From Halomonas colorata (GTDB lineage: Bacteria > Pseudomonadota > Gammaproteobacteria > Pseudomonadales > Halomonadaceae): DNA of 64,000 nucleotides. This document shows positions 37,067-46,094 of the stretch, one piece after another. Both the position numbers and the translations under genes were made by a program. The notes beneath the pieces were generated by a model. That model saw only the letters and a program-made list of their open reading frames with translations. It ran no database searches and was not told the origin of the DNA. Location of the stretch: assembly GCF_014897985.1 (NCBI RefSeq), contig NZ_JABUZA010000004.1, positions 62,001 through 126,000 of the forward strand. The letters are read 5' to 3'. Position 1 is the stretch's first letter. Every line of letters starts with the position of its first letter.

Positions 37067-37108
37067 ACATTAAATGCTGTACTTTTCCGCGACTGCCAAG
37101 GAATTGCC

Positions 37109-37852
37109 GTGCTCCCTGATTACTCAACTATCGCTTGGCTGTTAATCGTATTTTCCGTTTACTTAACAGGTGTTTCCAAAGGGGGCTTTGCCGGTGGTTT
37201 CGGCACACTCTCGGTACCGCTGATGGCACTGGCGATCAGCCCCACCCAGGCGGCTGGCCTTCTGCTGCCATTGCTGCTAGTAATGGATGTGTTTGCGGTA
37301 AAGGCGTGGTGGGGCAAGCATGATATGGCCGAAGTATGGCGATTTTTGCCGGGCCTACTGGTTGGCGTAGCGGTGGGCACGCTGCTATTTGACCGTCTGA
37401 GCGAACAGGGAATACGCCTGGTGCTTGGGGGGATATCGCTGTTGTTTGCCACCTATATGCTGTTCAAGCCAGTGGCCAAAAAGCCCATTTCCACCCGCTG
37501 GGCGCTGCCTGCCGCCAGCGTATGTGGTTTTACCAGCTTTATTGCTCATGCCGGTGCCCCACCGTTGAATCTTTATCTGCTGCCACGCAAGCTCCCCAAA
37601 GAGACGTTTATTGCCACTTGCGCCGTCTCATTTGCGGTAGTTAATGCGATCAAACTAGGTCCGTATCTGTGGCTGGGAGAGGTAAACGTCACCAGCGCCT
37701 GGGCCTCACTACTGCTGGTACCTATCGCCTGGATCGGCGTACGTAACGGCTTTTGGCTGCAAAGCCGCGTCAATGAAAAGCTGTTTTATCAGCTGGTCAT
37801 TCTTGCGATGTTTTTGGTGGGAGGCAACTTGGTTTGGCAGGCCATATTTTAA
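37109..37852 (+). CDS. TauE/SafE family (TSUP) permease
   Basis: A 247-residue membrane protein with about eight helices; VSKGGFAGGFGTLSVPLMAL at the start and FIAHAGAPPLNLYLLPRK in the second half are TSUP signatures. The family exports or imports sulfonates, sulfite or organic acids; the substrate here is unknown. I start at GTG 37109, 6 bases after AAGGA. A longer frame starting at 37037 would include the mgtE terminator and is unlikely. Confidence 0.88.
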   Translation: MLPDYSTIAWLLIVFSVYLTGVSKGGFAGGFGTLSVPLMALAISPTQAAGLLLPLLLVMDVFAVKAWWGKHDMAEVWRFLPGLLVGVAVGTLLFDRLSEQGIRLVLGGISLLFATYMLFKPVAKKPISTRWALPAASVCGFTSFIAHAGAPPLNLYLLPRKLPKETFIATCAVSFAVVNAIKLGPYLWLGEVNVTSAWASLLLVPIAWIGVRNGFWLQSRVNEKLFYQLVILAMFLVGGNLVWQAIF

Positions 37853-38052
37853 TGAGCCGGTACAATACTAGTTATCGTTTTTAGCGTAAAACAAACATGC
37901 TCGCCGTTAACCACGGAGTTTCAATCTTCCTTAACGTTAACTATTATCTCGGTATTCTTTGCCTTTACAGAAGACGTTAACGCTTAGGAAGTATATGATA
38001 TTGGATCAATATTATTACCGCCCGCTACGCTGACAGCGAATGAGGAGACCAC

Positions 38053-39147
38053 ATGACGGGCCTATCATCCCCAAGCGATTCGCTTTATATGGCACTCACC
38101 AACGAGCTGCCAGCTTTTTTGAGTAAGTCGCTTTTGCAATGTAAAAGCCTGCCTGCTTTACCGTCTGTTGCGCTTCGGGTACTTGATATAGCCCGCTCCT
38201 CTCGAGCAACTTTAAATGATTACGCCAAGGCAATTGAGCACGACCCTGCGCTTACTATGCGCCTGGTTGCACTGGCGAACAGCGCCTATTACGCGCGCGC
38301 CTCAACTTCCATCCATACCTGTATAGAAGCCATGCAACGCTTGGGTTTAAATGCCACGTTGGCAGTGGTGCTGGGCTTTACCCTGTTTCAATATGCCCAA
38401 GGAGGCAATTATCGTAACCGGACGTGGCAGCGGGCTATCACTTCAGCCCTGGTAGCCCGTTATCTAGCTGAGCAGCTATGTCCTGACAAAAGTGGCAGTA
38501 CATTTACCCTGGCGTTATTACAAGATATTGGCATATTGGCGCTGCAAGCCGCTTACCCTGAGGAAGCGGAAGCGTTATACGCAGATACTGCGCTATCGCA
38601 TGGTGAAATAACATTGTCAGAGCAGGCATATTTTGGCTGTGACCATACGCTGGTTGGCGCATGGCTGGCAGCCAAGTGGGGGATGCCCGACCATACTGTT
38701 ATGACCATACGCCAAAGCCATGAAAGCTTTCTATTGAACGACAAAGCGTTACTCTGTATTCGCTTGTCGGGGCCAATTGCTGATGCCTGGTTATCAAGAA
38801 GCCCAGCGTCGCAGCTAGCTGCAGTGCTTTATCAGTTAAAGACGGTTAGCTATATCAGTGCATTGAAAATTGATGAAGTGTTGCATAATGTTCAACAGCA
38901 AACTGACATACTTGCCAATGCGTTGAATATGACTACGTCCGTTGAGGTCGATAGCATGACCCTGTTGGCGGAAGCTCACCAGTTGCTCTTCCAACATACG
39001 CTAATGCTGAGTTCCCAACTAGAAGATCAAAAACAAGCCCTAGCCTCTTTACGCTACCCTGATGAAAATCAAAAAGAGCATAGTCGGTGGGATGCCTCTC
39101 TCAAGGGCCAGCGTTCAGGCTTAATCCGCAGGCCGAAAAACAAATAG
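38053..39147 (+). CDS. HDOD-domain protein
   Basis: A 364-residue cytoplasmic protein with an HDOD domain at about 28-220 (LPALPSVALRVLDIARSS, IEHDPALTMRLVALANSAYYA, MQRLGLNATLAVVLGF). HDOD proteins act in signalling and lack the catalytic HD pair. No output domain is recognisable in the C-terminal 130 residues. Starts 8 bases after GAGGAG; a monocistronic unit. Confidence 0.88.
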   Translation: MTGLSSPSDSLYMALTNELPAFLSKSLLQCKSLPALPSVALRVLDIARSSRATLNDYAKAIEHDPALTMRLVALANSAYYARASTSIHTCIEAMQRLGLNATLAVVLGFTLFQYAQGGNYRNRTWQRAITSALVARYLAEQLCPDKSGSTFTLALLQDIGILALQAAYPEEAEALYADTALSHGEITLSEQAYFGCDHTLVGAWLAAKWGMPDHTVMTIRQSHESFLLNDKALLCIRLSGPIADAWLSRSPASQLAAVLYQLKTVSYISALKIDEVLHNVQQQTDILANALNMTTSVEVDSMTLLAEAHQLLFQHTLMLSSQLEDQKQALASLRYPDENQKEHSRWDASLKGQRSGLIRRPKNK

Positions 39148-39173
39148 CCGTATCCCCTTAAGCTTATTCACCA

Positions 39174-39197
39174 ACAGACCGCGCGATCGCGGCCTGT
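39174..39197. terminator. Hairpin between convergent HDOD and dctM genes
   Basis: ACAG-A-CCGCG and CGCGG-C-CTGT pair around CGAT with one internal mismatch. It can end transcripts from both sides; no T-run is seen. Confidence 0.6.
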
Positions 39198-39201
39198 CAG
39201 G

Positions 39202-40506
39202 TTAACTATTCATCGCATAAGGCAGATAAAGCGCTATTGCGGGAAAAACATGCATCAAGGCAATCGCCAGCAGCATCAGTAGGAAAAAAGGCAGCGTTGC
39301 GCGTGTGATGGTTAAAATATCCTTGCCGGTCAGGCCCTGAATAACAAACAGGTTAAAGCCCACAGGCGGGGTAATTTGCGACATTTCCACCACAACCACC
39401 AGATAAATACCAAACCAGATAAGGTCGAACCCCGCAGCGCTGACCACCGGCATGATAATCGCGGTCACCAGCAAAATAAGTGAAATGCCGTCTAAAAAGC
39501 AGCCCATAATCAGCAAGAGCACGGTCAGGGCGATGAGCAGCATGGTGGGTGATAATCCCATTTCACCAATCGCGCGGGCCAACTGCATGGGCACTTGGGT
39601 AAAGCCCATCGCGGAGGTAAGAAACGAGGCGCCGGCAATAATAAACGCGATCATGCACGCCGTGCGAATAGCCGCGAATAGTGAGCTTTTAAATATCTGG
39701 CTCGTAAAGTGACCGTTCCAGCGGGCAATCGCCATGGATAGTACGACCCCGACCGCCGCGGCTTCGGTGGGTGATGCAAGCCCGCCGTAGATCGAGATGA
39801 TGATACCGCCAATCAACAGTAGAATTGGCATTAACGCCCATGTGTTACGCAGCTTCTCAGCGAAGCTCATGTCAGACTCATCTTCGCCGGTAAGGCCTTC
39901 TCGATTACCTTTAATCAATGCCCAGAGTATGAGGTAGGCCATAAACATCGCCAGAATCATCAGGCCTGGGCCCACGCCCGCCATAAATAGTCGTGAAATC
40001 GATTGCTCGGTCACGACACCGTAAACAATCAGCATGATGGAAGGCGGGATCAGCAGGCCTAACGTCGAGGCACTCGCCAACGTACCAATAGCCATATTGC
40101 TGTCATAGCCGCGGCGTTCAAGCTCCGGCAGAGTCATTTTACCCACGGTGGCGCAAGTAGCGGCAGATGAGCCACACACCGCTGCAAACATACCGCTACC
40201 GATAATATTAGTATGCAGCAAACGCCCAGGTAAGCGGTTGAGCCAGGGCGAAAGCCCGCGAAACATATTATCCGCAAGCCCAGAGCGGAACAGGATCTCG
40301 CCCATCCAGATAAACATCGGCAGCGCCGTTAAATCCCAACCATAGCTCGCCCCCCAAAAATCAGACGCAAGAATCGGCCCTGGGTCAAACGAGCTAAAAA
40401 ATGCCAGCGCTACCCACGCGGTACCGATTAGGGCAAAAGCGATCCACACGCCCCCGCCCAGCAAAAGCAATAACGTAAAAATCGTTGCCAAACTGAGTGT
40501 TAACAC
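39202..40506 (-). CDS. TRAP transporter large permease (DctM), second system
   Basis: A 434-residue DctM: FAAVCGSSAATCATVGKMTLPELERRGYD, TLGLLIPPSIMLIVYGV, and SQITPPVGFNLFVIQG. Last of a dctP-dctQ-dctM set on the minus strand behind a LysR gene. Because it is divergent from pxpABC, 5-oxoproline or a related small acid is a reasonable substrate guess. Confidence 0.94.
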   Translation of the reverse strand: MLTLSLATIFTLLLLLGGGVWIAFALIGTAWVALAFFSSFDPGPILASDFWGASYGWDLTALPMFIWMGEILFRSGLADNMFRGLSPWLNRLPGRLLHTNIIGSGMFAAVCGSSAATCATVGKMTLPELERRGYDSNMAIGTLASASTLGLLIPPSIMLIVYGVVTEQSISRLFMAGVGPGLMILAMFMAYLILWALIKGNREGLTGEDESDMSFAEKLRNTWALMPILLLIGGIIISIYGGLASPTEAAAVGVVLSMAIARWNGHFTSQIFKSSLFAAIRTACMIAFIIAGASFLTSAMGFTQVPMQLARAIGEMGLSPTMLLIALTVLLLIMGCFLDGISLILLVTAIIMPVVSAAGFDLIWFGIYLVVVVEMSQITPPVGFNLFVIQGLTGKDILTITRATLPFFLLMLLAIALMHVFPAIALYLPYAMNS

Positions 40507-40551
40507 AAGGTCTTCTCCAACATAACGTGGCCAAGCAGTGCTGGCAGAGAG

Positions 40552-41115
40552 TTAGTGCATTTCGCTGTCATCGGTGGACATCGCTTCGCGAAAACTAGAT
40601 GGGTCACGCGTTGCTATCCGCAGTGCAATAATCAGCGCCTCGATAAGAGCCAGGCTAAGCAGTCCTACGCTGATGACCAGGACGCCTTGAGGTATCCATA
40701 ACGGTATGGATAAAAAACCCGATGAGACATCGTTGTATTGAAGGCTTTCTCTTGCCAACCCAATCAGGCCATAACCGAGTATTAAGCTAATCGCTAAAGC
40801 AATCAGCAGACCGGCCACTTCAAACCACACCCGAATGGCGGAAGGCAGCCGTGAAATCAAAAGCGTCACGCGAATATGGGCGTGATGCACAAAGGTATAT
40901 GCCAAGCCCAGGAAGGTGGCGCCCACCAATAAATAGGCCGCCATCTCGGAAACACCGGTAATACTGATGCCGAGGCGGTTTAGCCCTACCAGTATCAACA
41001 GCGCATCGATGGCTCGAAAAGCTACCTGCAGTGCAATGAGGGCACAAATCGCGATCATACACACCGCGGCACCCCAAGCACCTAGACGGTAGAGTCTGTC
41101 GAATTTAAACGTCAT
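40552..41115 (-). CDS. TRAP transporter small permease (DctQ), second system
   Basis: A 187-residue protein with four membrane segments; the second and third segments carry GVSEMAAYLLVGATFLGLAYTFVHHAHIRVTLL, typical of DctQ. The ATG lies 33 bases beyond the dctP terminator hairpin. Confidence 0.9.
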   Translation of the reverse strand: MTFKFDRLYRLGAWGAAVCMIAICALIALQVAFRAIDALLILVGLNRLGISITGVSEMAAYLLVGATFLGLAYTFVHHAHIRVTLLISRLPSAIRVWFEVAGLLIALAISLILGYGLIGLARESLQYNDVSSGFLSIPLWIPQGVLVISVGLLSLALIEALIIALRIATRDPSSFREAMSTDDSEMH

Positions 41116-41142
41116 GTTCGTTATCTCACCGAGCGCGTGGGT

Positions 41143-41168
41143 AAAAAGAGGCGGCCAATGCCGCCTCC
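41143..41168 (-). terminator. Intrinsic terminator or attenuator between dctP and dctQ
   Basis: On the minus strand GAGGCGGC-ATTG-GCCGCCTC is followed by TTTTTAC, a textbook intrinsic terminator located only 19 bases after the dctP stop. Read-through must occur for dctQM to be made, so it probably sets the ratio of binding protein to permease. Confidence 0.8.
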
Positions 41169-41186
41169 GTAAAGGGCTTATGCCGT

Positions 41187-42176
41187 TTAGTTGCCTTGCT
41201 GCTCCCGGTAACCTTCCAAGGCAGCTTCTGCTTCGTCATCAGCACGGCTCAGCCAATCCTGAAAGAGCTTGTCGCCCGCATCCTGAAGAGCCGCGGCGAC
41301 TTCTTCATTCGGGGTCGATACGGCGATGCCGTTCTCTTCAAGTGCAGCGAGGCTCGCATCGTTATCGTCACGACTCATCTGCCAGCCGCGCTCTTCAGCG
41401 CGTTCAGCCGCTTCCATCAAGGCGTCCTGAGTCGCCTCATCCAGACGATCAAAACTGCGCTGGCTGATAAACACGATGTTTTTCGGAAGCCATAAGTTGG
41501 CGTCGGTGTAATAGGACACGTAGTCCCACGCCGTCATGGAATTACCCGTAGAGCTTGACGTGATCATGGCGTCTACACGGCCGGTACTGAACGCAGTGGG
41601 GATGTCTGACTCTTCGGTTTCGGTGGGGCTACCGCCGAGGTTATCCACAAACCGTTGGGTATTGATATTAGGCGCCCGCACTCGTAAACCTTCAAACTGC
41701 GCAGGGTCTGTCAGCTCATTGGCGGTATAAATTCCCTGCGCTGGCCAAGCAACGGCGTAAAGCGGAATCAAGCCTTCGTAGGCAAATAGCTCCGTAATCA
41801 TAGGCTTAGTGGCTTGCCATAGCGCGTAAGCATCATCGTAACTGCCAGCCACGCCGGGCAGCGTATCCACCTCAAAAATCGGGTCGTCGTTGGACAGCAC
41901 CGACATGAAAACTTCACCAGCATCAATCGTGCCACGGCGTACCGACGGCTTGATTTCGCCGTGGGAGACGAGCGAGCCACCGCTATGCACGGTGATGGTC
42001 AGTTCGCCATCGGTTGCTTCAGCAACATCTTCAGCAAACTGTTTAGTATTTTTGGTGTGAAAGCTGGCATCACCGTAGGGTGTTGCCATGTTCCATTCAG
42101 CCGCTTGGGCAGAAGCTGTCGCTGCCAAGCCATAGGCGGTAGCAAACAGTAGGGGGGTCGCAATGCGCATACGCAT
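41187..42176 (-). CDS. TRAP transporter substrate-binding protein (DctP), second system
   Basis: A 329-residue periplasmic protein: signal peptide ending around AQAAEWNMA, then HTKNTKQFAEDVAEATDGELTITVHSGGSL. Carboxylate-binding arginine in GLRVRAPNINTQ. RBS AGAGGA 8 bases before ATG 42176; another ATG at 42197 is possible but has no site. 17 bases after the LysR stop. Confidence 0.9.
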   Translation of the reverse strand: MRMRIATPLLFATAYGLAATASAQAAEWNMATPYGDASFHTKNTKQFAEDVAEATDGELTITVHSGGSLVSHGEIKPSVRRGTIDAGEVFMSVLSNDDPIFEVDTLPGVAGSYDDAYALWQATKPMITELFAYEGLIPLYAVAWPAQGIYTANELTDPAQFEGLRVRAPNINTQRFVDNLGGSPTETEESDIPTAFSTGRVDAMITSSSTGNSMTAWDYVSYYTDANLWLPKNIVFISQRSFDRLDEATQDALMEAAERAEERGWQMSRDDNDASLAALEENGIAVSTPNEEVAAALQDAGDKLFQDWLSRADDEAEAALEGYREQQGN

Positions 42177-42193
42177 GGAATAAGTCCTCTTAT

Positions 42194-43183
42194 TCATATT
42201 AGTGGAGTGGTTACGTTGGGAGTGGTTACGGGGGCACCCGGTTGAATCCAGTGCCCAGAAAATAACGCATTGGTCATCTCGACACGGCGTTCCTGCGCGT
42301 AGGCACAGGCCGTTTTTTGGGCTAAACGGCCAACGCCTCGACAAAAGCGGGGATGATTGGCACGACGCCATATCACATCATAGTTCATCGCCGGTAGCGG
42401 CACCGGTAACGCCAGACGCAAAAGCTCGCCACGCCGCCACTCATCAAGCACCGTGGCTACCGGCAGCGCACCAATGCCCAAGCCTTCCATCGTCATGCGC
42501 GCAATGGTCATCAGGGTGCTAACGCTATGAATACGCGGGCTGGTAACGCCCTGCTCGGCCAGATACTGGACCAGCTCTTCGTAGGGTCGAGCCAACTTGC
42601 CAAACGAAATAAACGGCAGCTTTTTGCACCAAGTCTCAGCGTTCTCACTGAGCATCTCTGCATGGCGTGGAGATACGAACATGCCCATTTCGTACGGGCT
42701 TAACGCTTCGTATTCGATCTGCTTGGACGGTAGGTAGCCATTCATTGCCAGTAAAATATCCAGCTCGTTATTCATCAGCCGCTCGTTGAGCGCCGGCGAG
42801 TAATCCACCGTAAGCTCGATGGTTAACCGCGGATAACGTTCGGTGAGTTGACGCATGAACTCAGGGAACCAGCTGTGAGCAATAGTTTCGATAGTGCCTA
42901 ACCGAAGAGGTGCCGAATAATCCTCTTCACTGTCGAAGAGTTTCATGGCTTCATCGCGCTGGCTGAGCATGCGCTCGGCATGCAGGAAAAATTCACGCCC
43001 GCGCATTGTAGGTTGCACCGGGCGGGCGGAGCGCTCAAGCAGCAGCTCGCCTACCGTTGCCTCTAGACGCGAGATACGCTCTGAGACCGATGGTTGGGTC
43101 AGATGCAGGCGCACGGCTGCCTTACGAAAAGACCCTAACTTGACGGCCCAAACAAAGGCTTCAAGTTCTTTGAAATCGAGCAT
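42194..43183 (-). CDS. LysR-family transcriptional regulator
   Basis: A 329-residue LysR protein with HTH at about 1-60 (MLDFKELEAFVWAVKLGSFRKAA, LTQPSVSERISRLE) and a substrate-binding C-terminal domain. I start at ATG 43183, the usual position relative to the HTH. It precedes the second TRAP set on the same strand and is divergent from pxpABC, so it probably controls one or both. Confidence 0.9.
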   Translation of the reverse strand: MLDFKELEAFVWAVKLGSFRKAAVRLHLTQPSVSERISRLEATVGELLLERSARPVQPTMRGREFFLHAERMLSQRDEAMKLFDSEEDYSAPLRLGTIETIAHSWFPEFMRQLTERYPRLTIELTVDYSPALNERLMNNELDILLAMNGYLPSKQIEYEALSPYEMGMFVSPRHAEMLSENAETWCKKLPFISFGKLARPYEELVQYLAEQGVTSPRIHSVSTLMTIARMTMEGLGIGALPVATVLDEWRRGELLRLALPVPLPAMNYDVIWRRANHPRFCRGVGRLAQKTACAYAQERRVEMTNALFSGHWIQPGAPVTTPNVTTPLI

Positions 43184-43635
43184 AATGTTGCCTAATCCAC
43201 ACATACAATGACCAACAGACACCGACGCTGCTTATCGAAGCGCATCGACTCACAAAGCAGACGTCTGGCCCGCAGAGCGAGCTATCCCTGCAATGTAATT
43301 TCAAGTCCAACGCTGACAGTAAACCGCCCCGTTGATGGTGCGTGGCTGGCAAGTGCATGATTCACTCCGGAAAACGCTTTTTTATCGACCTGTTATTGTG
43401 AGTAGCTTAGGTCAAACACGCGCTTTTCTTTATTTTATATCGAGAGCTTTTATTTAGTTGATAATAGCATTACTCCCTATCGTCAACTATTTTTCTAAGA
43501 AATAACAATACGATAGAAGATGCCGATATTAAGTATCGTGAAAAACGATTGGCAAGTGAAAGAACCTCTCCCCTATATTAGTTTGGTTTGAATAACGCAT
43601 CCCAAATAACCCTCGTGATAATAATTGGAGTCGTT
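43184..43635. other. Intergenic region between LysR gene and pxpA
   Basis: About 450 bases without a convincing gene. AT-rich towards the pxpA side, with an imperfect inverted repeat at 43456-43488 (listed separately). Presumably holds both divergent promoters. Confidence 0.6.
43456..43488. promoter_or_regulatory. Imperfect dyad, candidate LysR site
   Basis: AGTTGATAATAG (43456-43467) and CTATCGTCAACT (43477-43488) match as inverted repeats at 10 of 12 positions; a further ACGATAG at 43510-43516 complements CTATCGT. The spacing and position suit a LysR-type recognition site for pxpABC control. Confidence 0.45.
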
Positions 43636-44388
43636 ATGGTCATCCCCCTACTCAACTGCGACATGGGCGAAAGCTTCGGCAACTGGACACTTGGCCTTGA
43701 TGCTGAGGTCATGCCTTACGTTGACTGTGCCAATATCGCCTGTGGTTACCACGCCTCCGACCCCCACGTTATGCGTCACACCGTGGCATTAGCGGCCCAG
43801 CATGGCGTGCGCATTGGTGCCCACCCAGGCTATCCCGACTTGATGGGTTTTGGGCGGCGCACCATGGCCTGCTCGGCGGCTGAAGTCGAAGATATGATTC
43901 TTTATCAGGCGGGCGCGCTTGCCGGTATTTGTCGCGCCGAGGGTAGCGAACTTAGCTACATCAAGCCGCACGGCGCCATGTATAACGATATGGCTGCCAA
44001 CCTTGAGCTGCTGGAAGGCGCAATGCGCGCCGTGCGAGCGTTTGACGCACGCCTTCCGCTGGTGGTGATGGCCACCGCCGATCCCGAGCCACACCGTGAA
44101 CTAGCCGCTAAAATGGGCATCACGCTCTGGTTTGAGACCTTTGCCGACCGCGCCTATGAGGCCAACGGTCACTTGGCATCGCGCCGCTTGGCGGGTGCAG
44201 TTCATCACGACCAGGCGACTATCGTGGCCCAGGCCATTGCGCTGGCCAAGGGCGAAGCCTTGACCGCACGTGATGGCACAGCGCTTCATCTGCCCTGCGA
44301 TACGCTCTGCGTGCATGGCGACAACCCCGAATCAATTGCGGCCGTACGGGCCATCCGTGATGCCTTCAAAGCGTTGGAGTCCGCGTGA
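43636..44388 (+). CDS. pxpA: 5-oxoprolinase subunit A (LamB/YcsF family)
   Basis: A 250-residue protein with the family blocks [42 protein letters not shown] and [11 protein letters not shown]. With PxpB and PxpC it forms the ATP-dependent 5-oxoprolinase, opening 5-oxoproline to glutamate. TTGGAG lies 6 bases before ATG 43636, which I prefer to the upstream ATG at 43588. Confidence 0.94.
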   Translation: MVIPLLNCDMGESFGNWTLGLDAEVMPYVDCANIACGYHASDPHVMRHTVALAAQHGVRIGAHPGYPDLMGFGRRTMACSAAEVEDMILYQAGALAGICRAEGSELSYIKPHGAMYNDMAANLELLEGAMRAVRAFDARLPLVVMATADPEPHRELAAKMGITLWFETFADRAYEANGHLASRRLAGAVHHDQATIVAQAIALAKGEALTARDGTALHLPCDTLCVHGDNPESIAAVRAIRDAFKALESA

Positions 44389-45089
44389 AACTGCGTCTTG
44401 AAACCGCTGCCATGGATGCGCTGACAGTACGTCTGTTCGATGCGATCGACGAGCGCAACATGGCCTGGGTCATGGCGGCCGACACCGCCCTGCGTCACGC
44501 TTTTGGCGATGCGCTAATCGACCTTGTCCCCTCTTACACGACGTTGTTGATTCATTACGATTGTCGGGCCATGGACTTTGTCGAGGCCACGGCCCTTGCC
44601 CGCGAAGCGCTGAAAAACTTGCAGCCCGCTGATACCCAAAACGGCCAGTTGCATGAGATTCCGGTGTGGTACGACGAAAGCGTTGGCCCTGAGCTGCCAC
44701 AGGTGGCCAAGCGTGCGGGGTTAAGCGTTGAACAGTTGATCGAGCGTCACTGCGGCCACGACTACAGCGTGTTCGCCCTTGGTTTTGCTCCTGGCTATGG
44801 GTTTATGGGGCTAGTGGATGAAAGCCTGACTACGCCACGCCTAAAGACACCACGACGTCGCGTAGCCGCCGGAAGCGTAGGCATCGCTGACCGGCAGACG
44901 GCCATCTACCCGCTGCTCTCACCCGGTGGCTGGAATATTCTGGGCCGCACGGCGGTTCCCCTATTCGAGTACGCCCGGCGCGGTGAGCCGCTATTTCGCC
45001 CCGGTGACAAAGTACGCTTCACGTCCATCTCCAGAGCTGAGTTTGAAGCCGCCGGCGGCGATACCACACCACTGGAGGAGCGCGCATGA
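44385..45089 (+). CDS. pxpB: 5-oxoprolinase subunit B (KipI-like)
   Basis: A 234-residue protein with [23 protein letters not shown] and the [24 protein letters not shown] block typical of PxpB/KipI. Starts by GTG 44385 overlapping the pxpA stop (GTGA), so it is translationally coupled. Partner of PxpC. Confidence 0.94.
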   Translation: MKLRLETAAMDALTVRLFDAIDERNMAWVMAADTALRHAFGDALIDLVPSYTTLLIHYDCRAMDFVEATALAREALKNLQPADTQNGQLHEIPVWYDESVGPELPQVAKRAGLSVEQLIERHCGHDYSVFALGFAPGYGFMGLVDESLTTPRLKTPRRRVAAGSVGIADRQTAIYPLLSPGGWNILGRTAVPLFEYARRGEPLFRPGDKVRFTSISRAEFEAAGGDTTPLEERA

Positions 45090-46015
45090 GCCAGGGCAGC
45101 ATGATCGTCAAACAGGCCGGGCCGCTTGCCCTGATTCAGGACGCGGGGCGCTTCGGCGTGGGCCACCTGGGCGTTACCCAGAGTGGCGCTGCCGACTGGA
45201 TCTCCTATCACTGGGCGAACTGGCTGCTAGGCAATCCGGCCAATAGTGCAGCGCTGGAAATCGTCATGGGCGGCAACCTGACATTAGAAGCCGACAGCGA
45301 CGTCTGCCTTGCGCTGGCCGGGGCCGATCTCGATGCCCGCATCAACGGCGAGCCTCTCGCCCCTAACGCGTGCTTTACTCTCAAAGCCGGGCAGTGCCTG
45401 ACGTTTCGCCAGCCGTGCGTCGGGCTACGCGCTTATCTGGCATTTCCCGGCGGGCTGCAGGCCCCCGAGGTACTCGGTAGCCGTGCCTGCACCGCGCGGG
45501 AAATGATTGGTGGCCTGCATGAAGACGGCAAGCCACTGCAAACTGGCGATCAACTAAGCTGGCAAGGCGATGCGCTGTCTCCCCGCCAACTGCCTGACAA
45601 TGCCGGTTTGCCCATGCCACAAAAGCGCTGCCAGCTTCCTCTGGTGCTGGGCTCCCAAGTAGCCCACTTTGCCGGGCGCAGCCTTTATCAGGCGTTCAAC
45701 CAACCGTGGACGGTCGACCAACGCGCCGACCGTATGGGCATTCGGCTGACCGGCCAAGCGCTTAAAAGCAAATTGGAAGGCGTGGTTTCAGAAGGCATTC
45801 CCTTGGGCGCGGTACAAATCCCCCCCGATGGCCAGCCGATCGTCCTGATGAATGACCGCCAGACGATTGGCGGCTACCCCCGCATCGGCGCACTCACCCC
45901 CAGTGCCTGCGCGCTGCTTTCCCAGTGCCTACCCGGCACACAAGTCTGGCTGTATCCGGTAAGTGCTACCCAGGCTCAGGTTACTCACCGCCGCCAGCTG
46001 GCGGTGTGGGAGTAA
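45086..46015 (+). CDS. pxpC: 5-oxoprolinase subunit C (KipA-like)
   Basis: A 309-residue carboxyltransferase-domain protein. LIQDAGRFGVGHLGVTQSGAADW, LALAGADLDARINGEPL and the C-terminal PPDGQPIVLMNDRQTIGGYPRIG are family signatures. Overlaps pxpB by 4 bases. Ends the operon before a hairpin. Confidence 0.94.
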   Translation: MSQGSMIVKQAGPLALIQDAGRFGVGHLGVTQSGAADWISYHWANWLLGNPANSAALEIVMGGNLTLEADSDVCLALAGADLDARINGEPLAPNACFTLKAGQCLTFRQPCVGLRAYLAFPGGLQAPEVLGSRACTAREMIGGLHEDGKPLQTGDQLSWQGDALSPRQLPDNAGLPMPQKRCQLPLVLGSQVAHFAGRSLYQAFNQPWTVDQRADRMGIRLTGQALKSKLEGVVSEGIPLGAVQIPPDGQPIVLMNDRQTIGGYPRIGALTPSACALLSQCLPGTQVWLYPVSATQAQVTHRRQLAVWE

Positions 46016-46020
46016 ATAAC

Positions 46021-46045
46021 AATAGGCACCGAGCAGGTGCCTATT
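46021..46045. terminator. Hairpin between pxpC and the symporter gene
   Basis: AATAGGCACC and GGTGCCTATT pair around GAGCA; placed between convergent genes. Likely a terminator although the T-run is weak. Confidence 0.65.
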
Positions 46046-46094
46046 GACCAGTACACTTTTCTAAATCATCCACAATCCGCTCAAACTGGATAAC

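Noticed and set aside
37037..37108. Longer start of the TauE-family permease at 37037
   Set aside because: It would read through the mgtE terminator stem; GTG 37109 has a proper ribosome site and starts at the first membrane helix.
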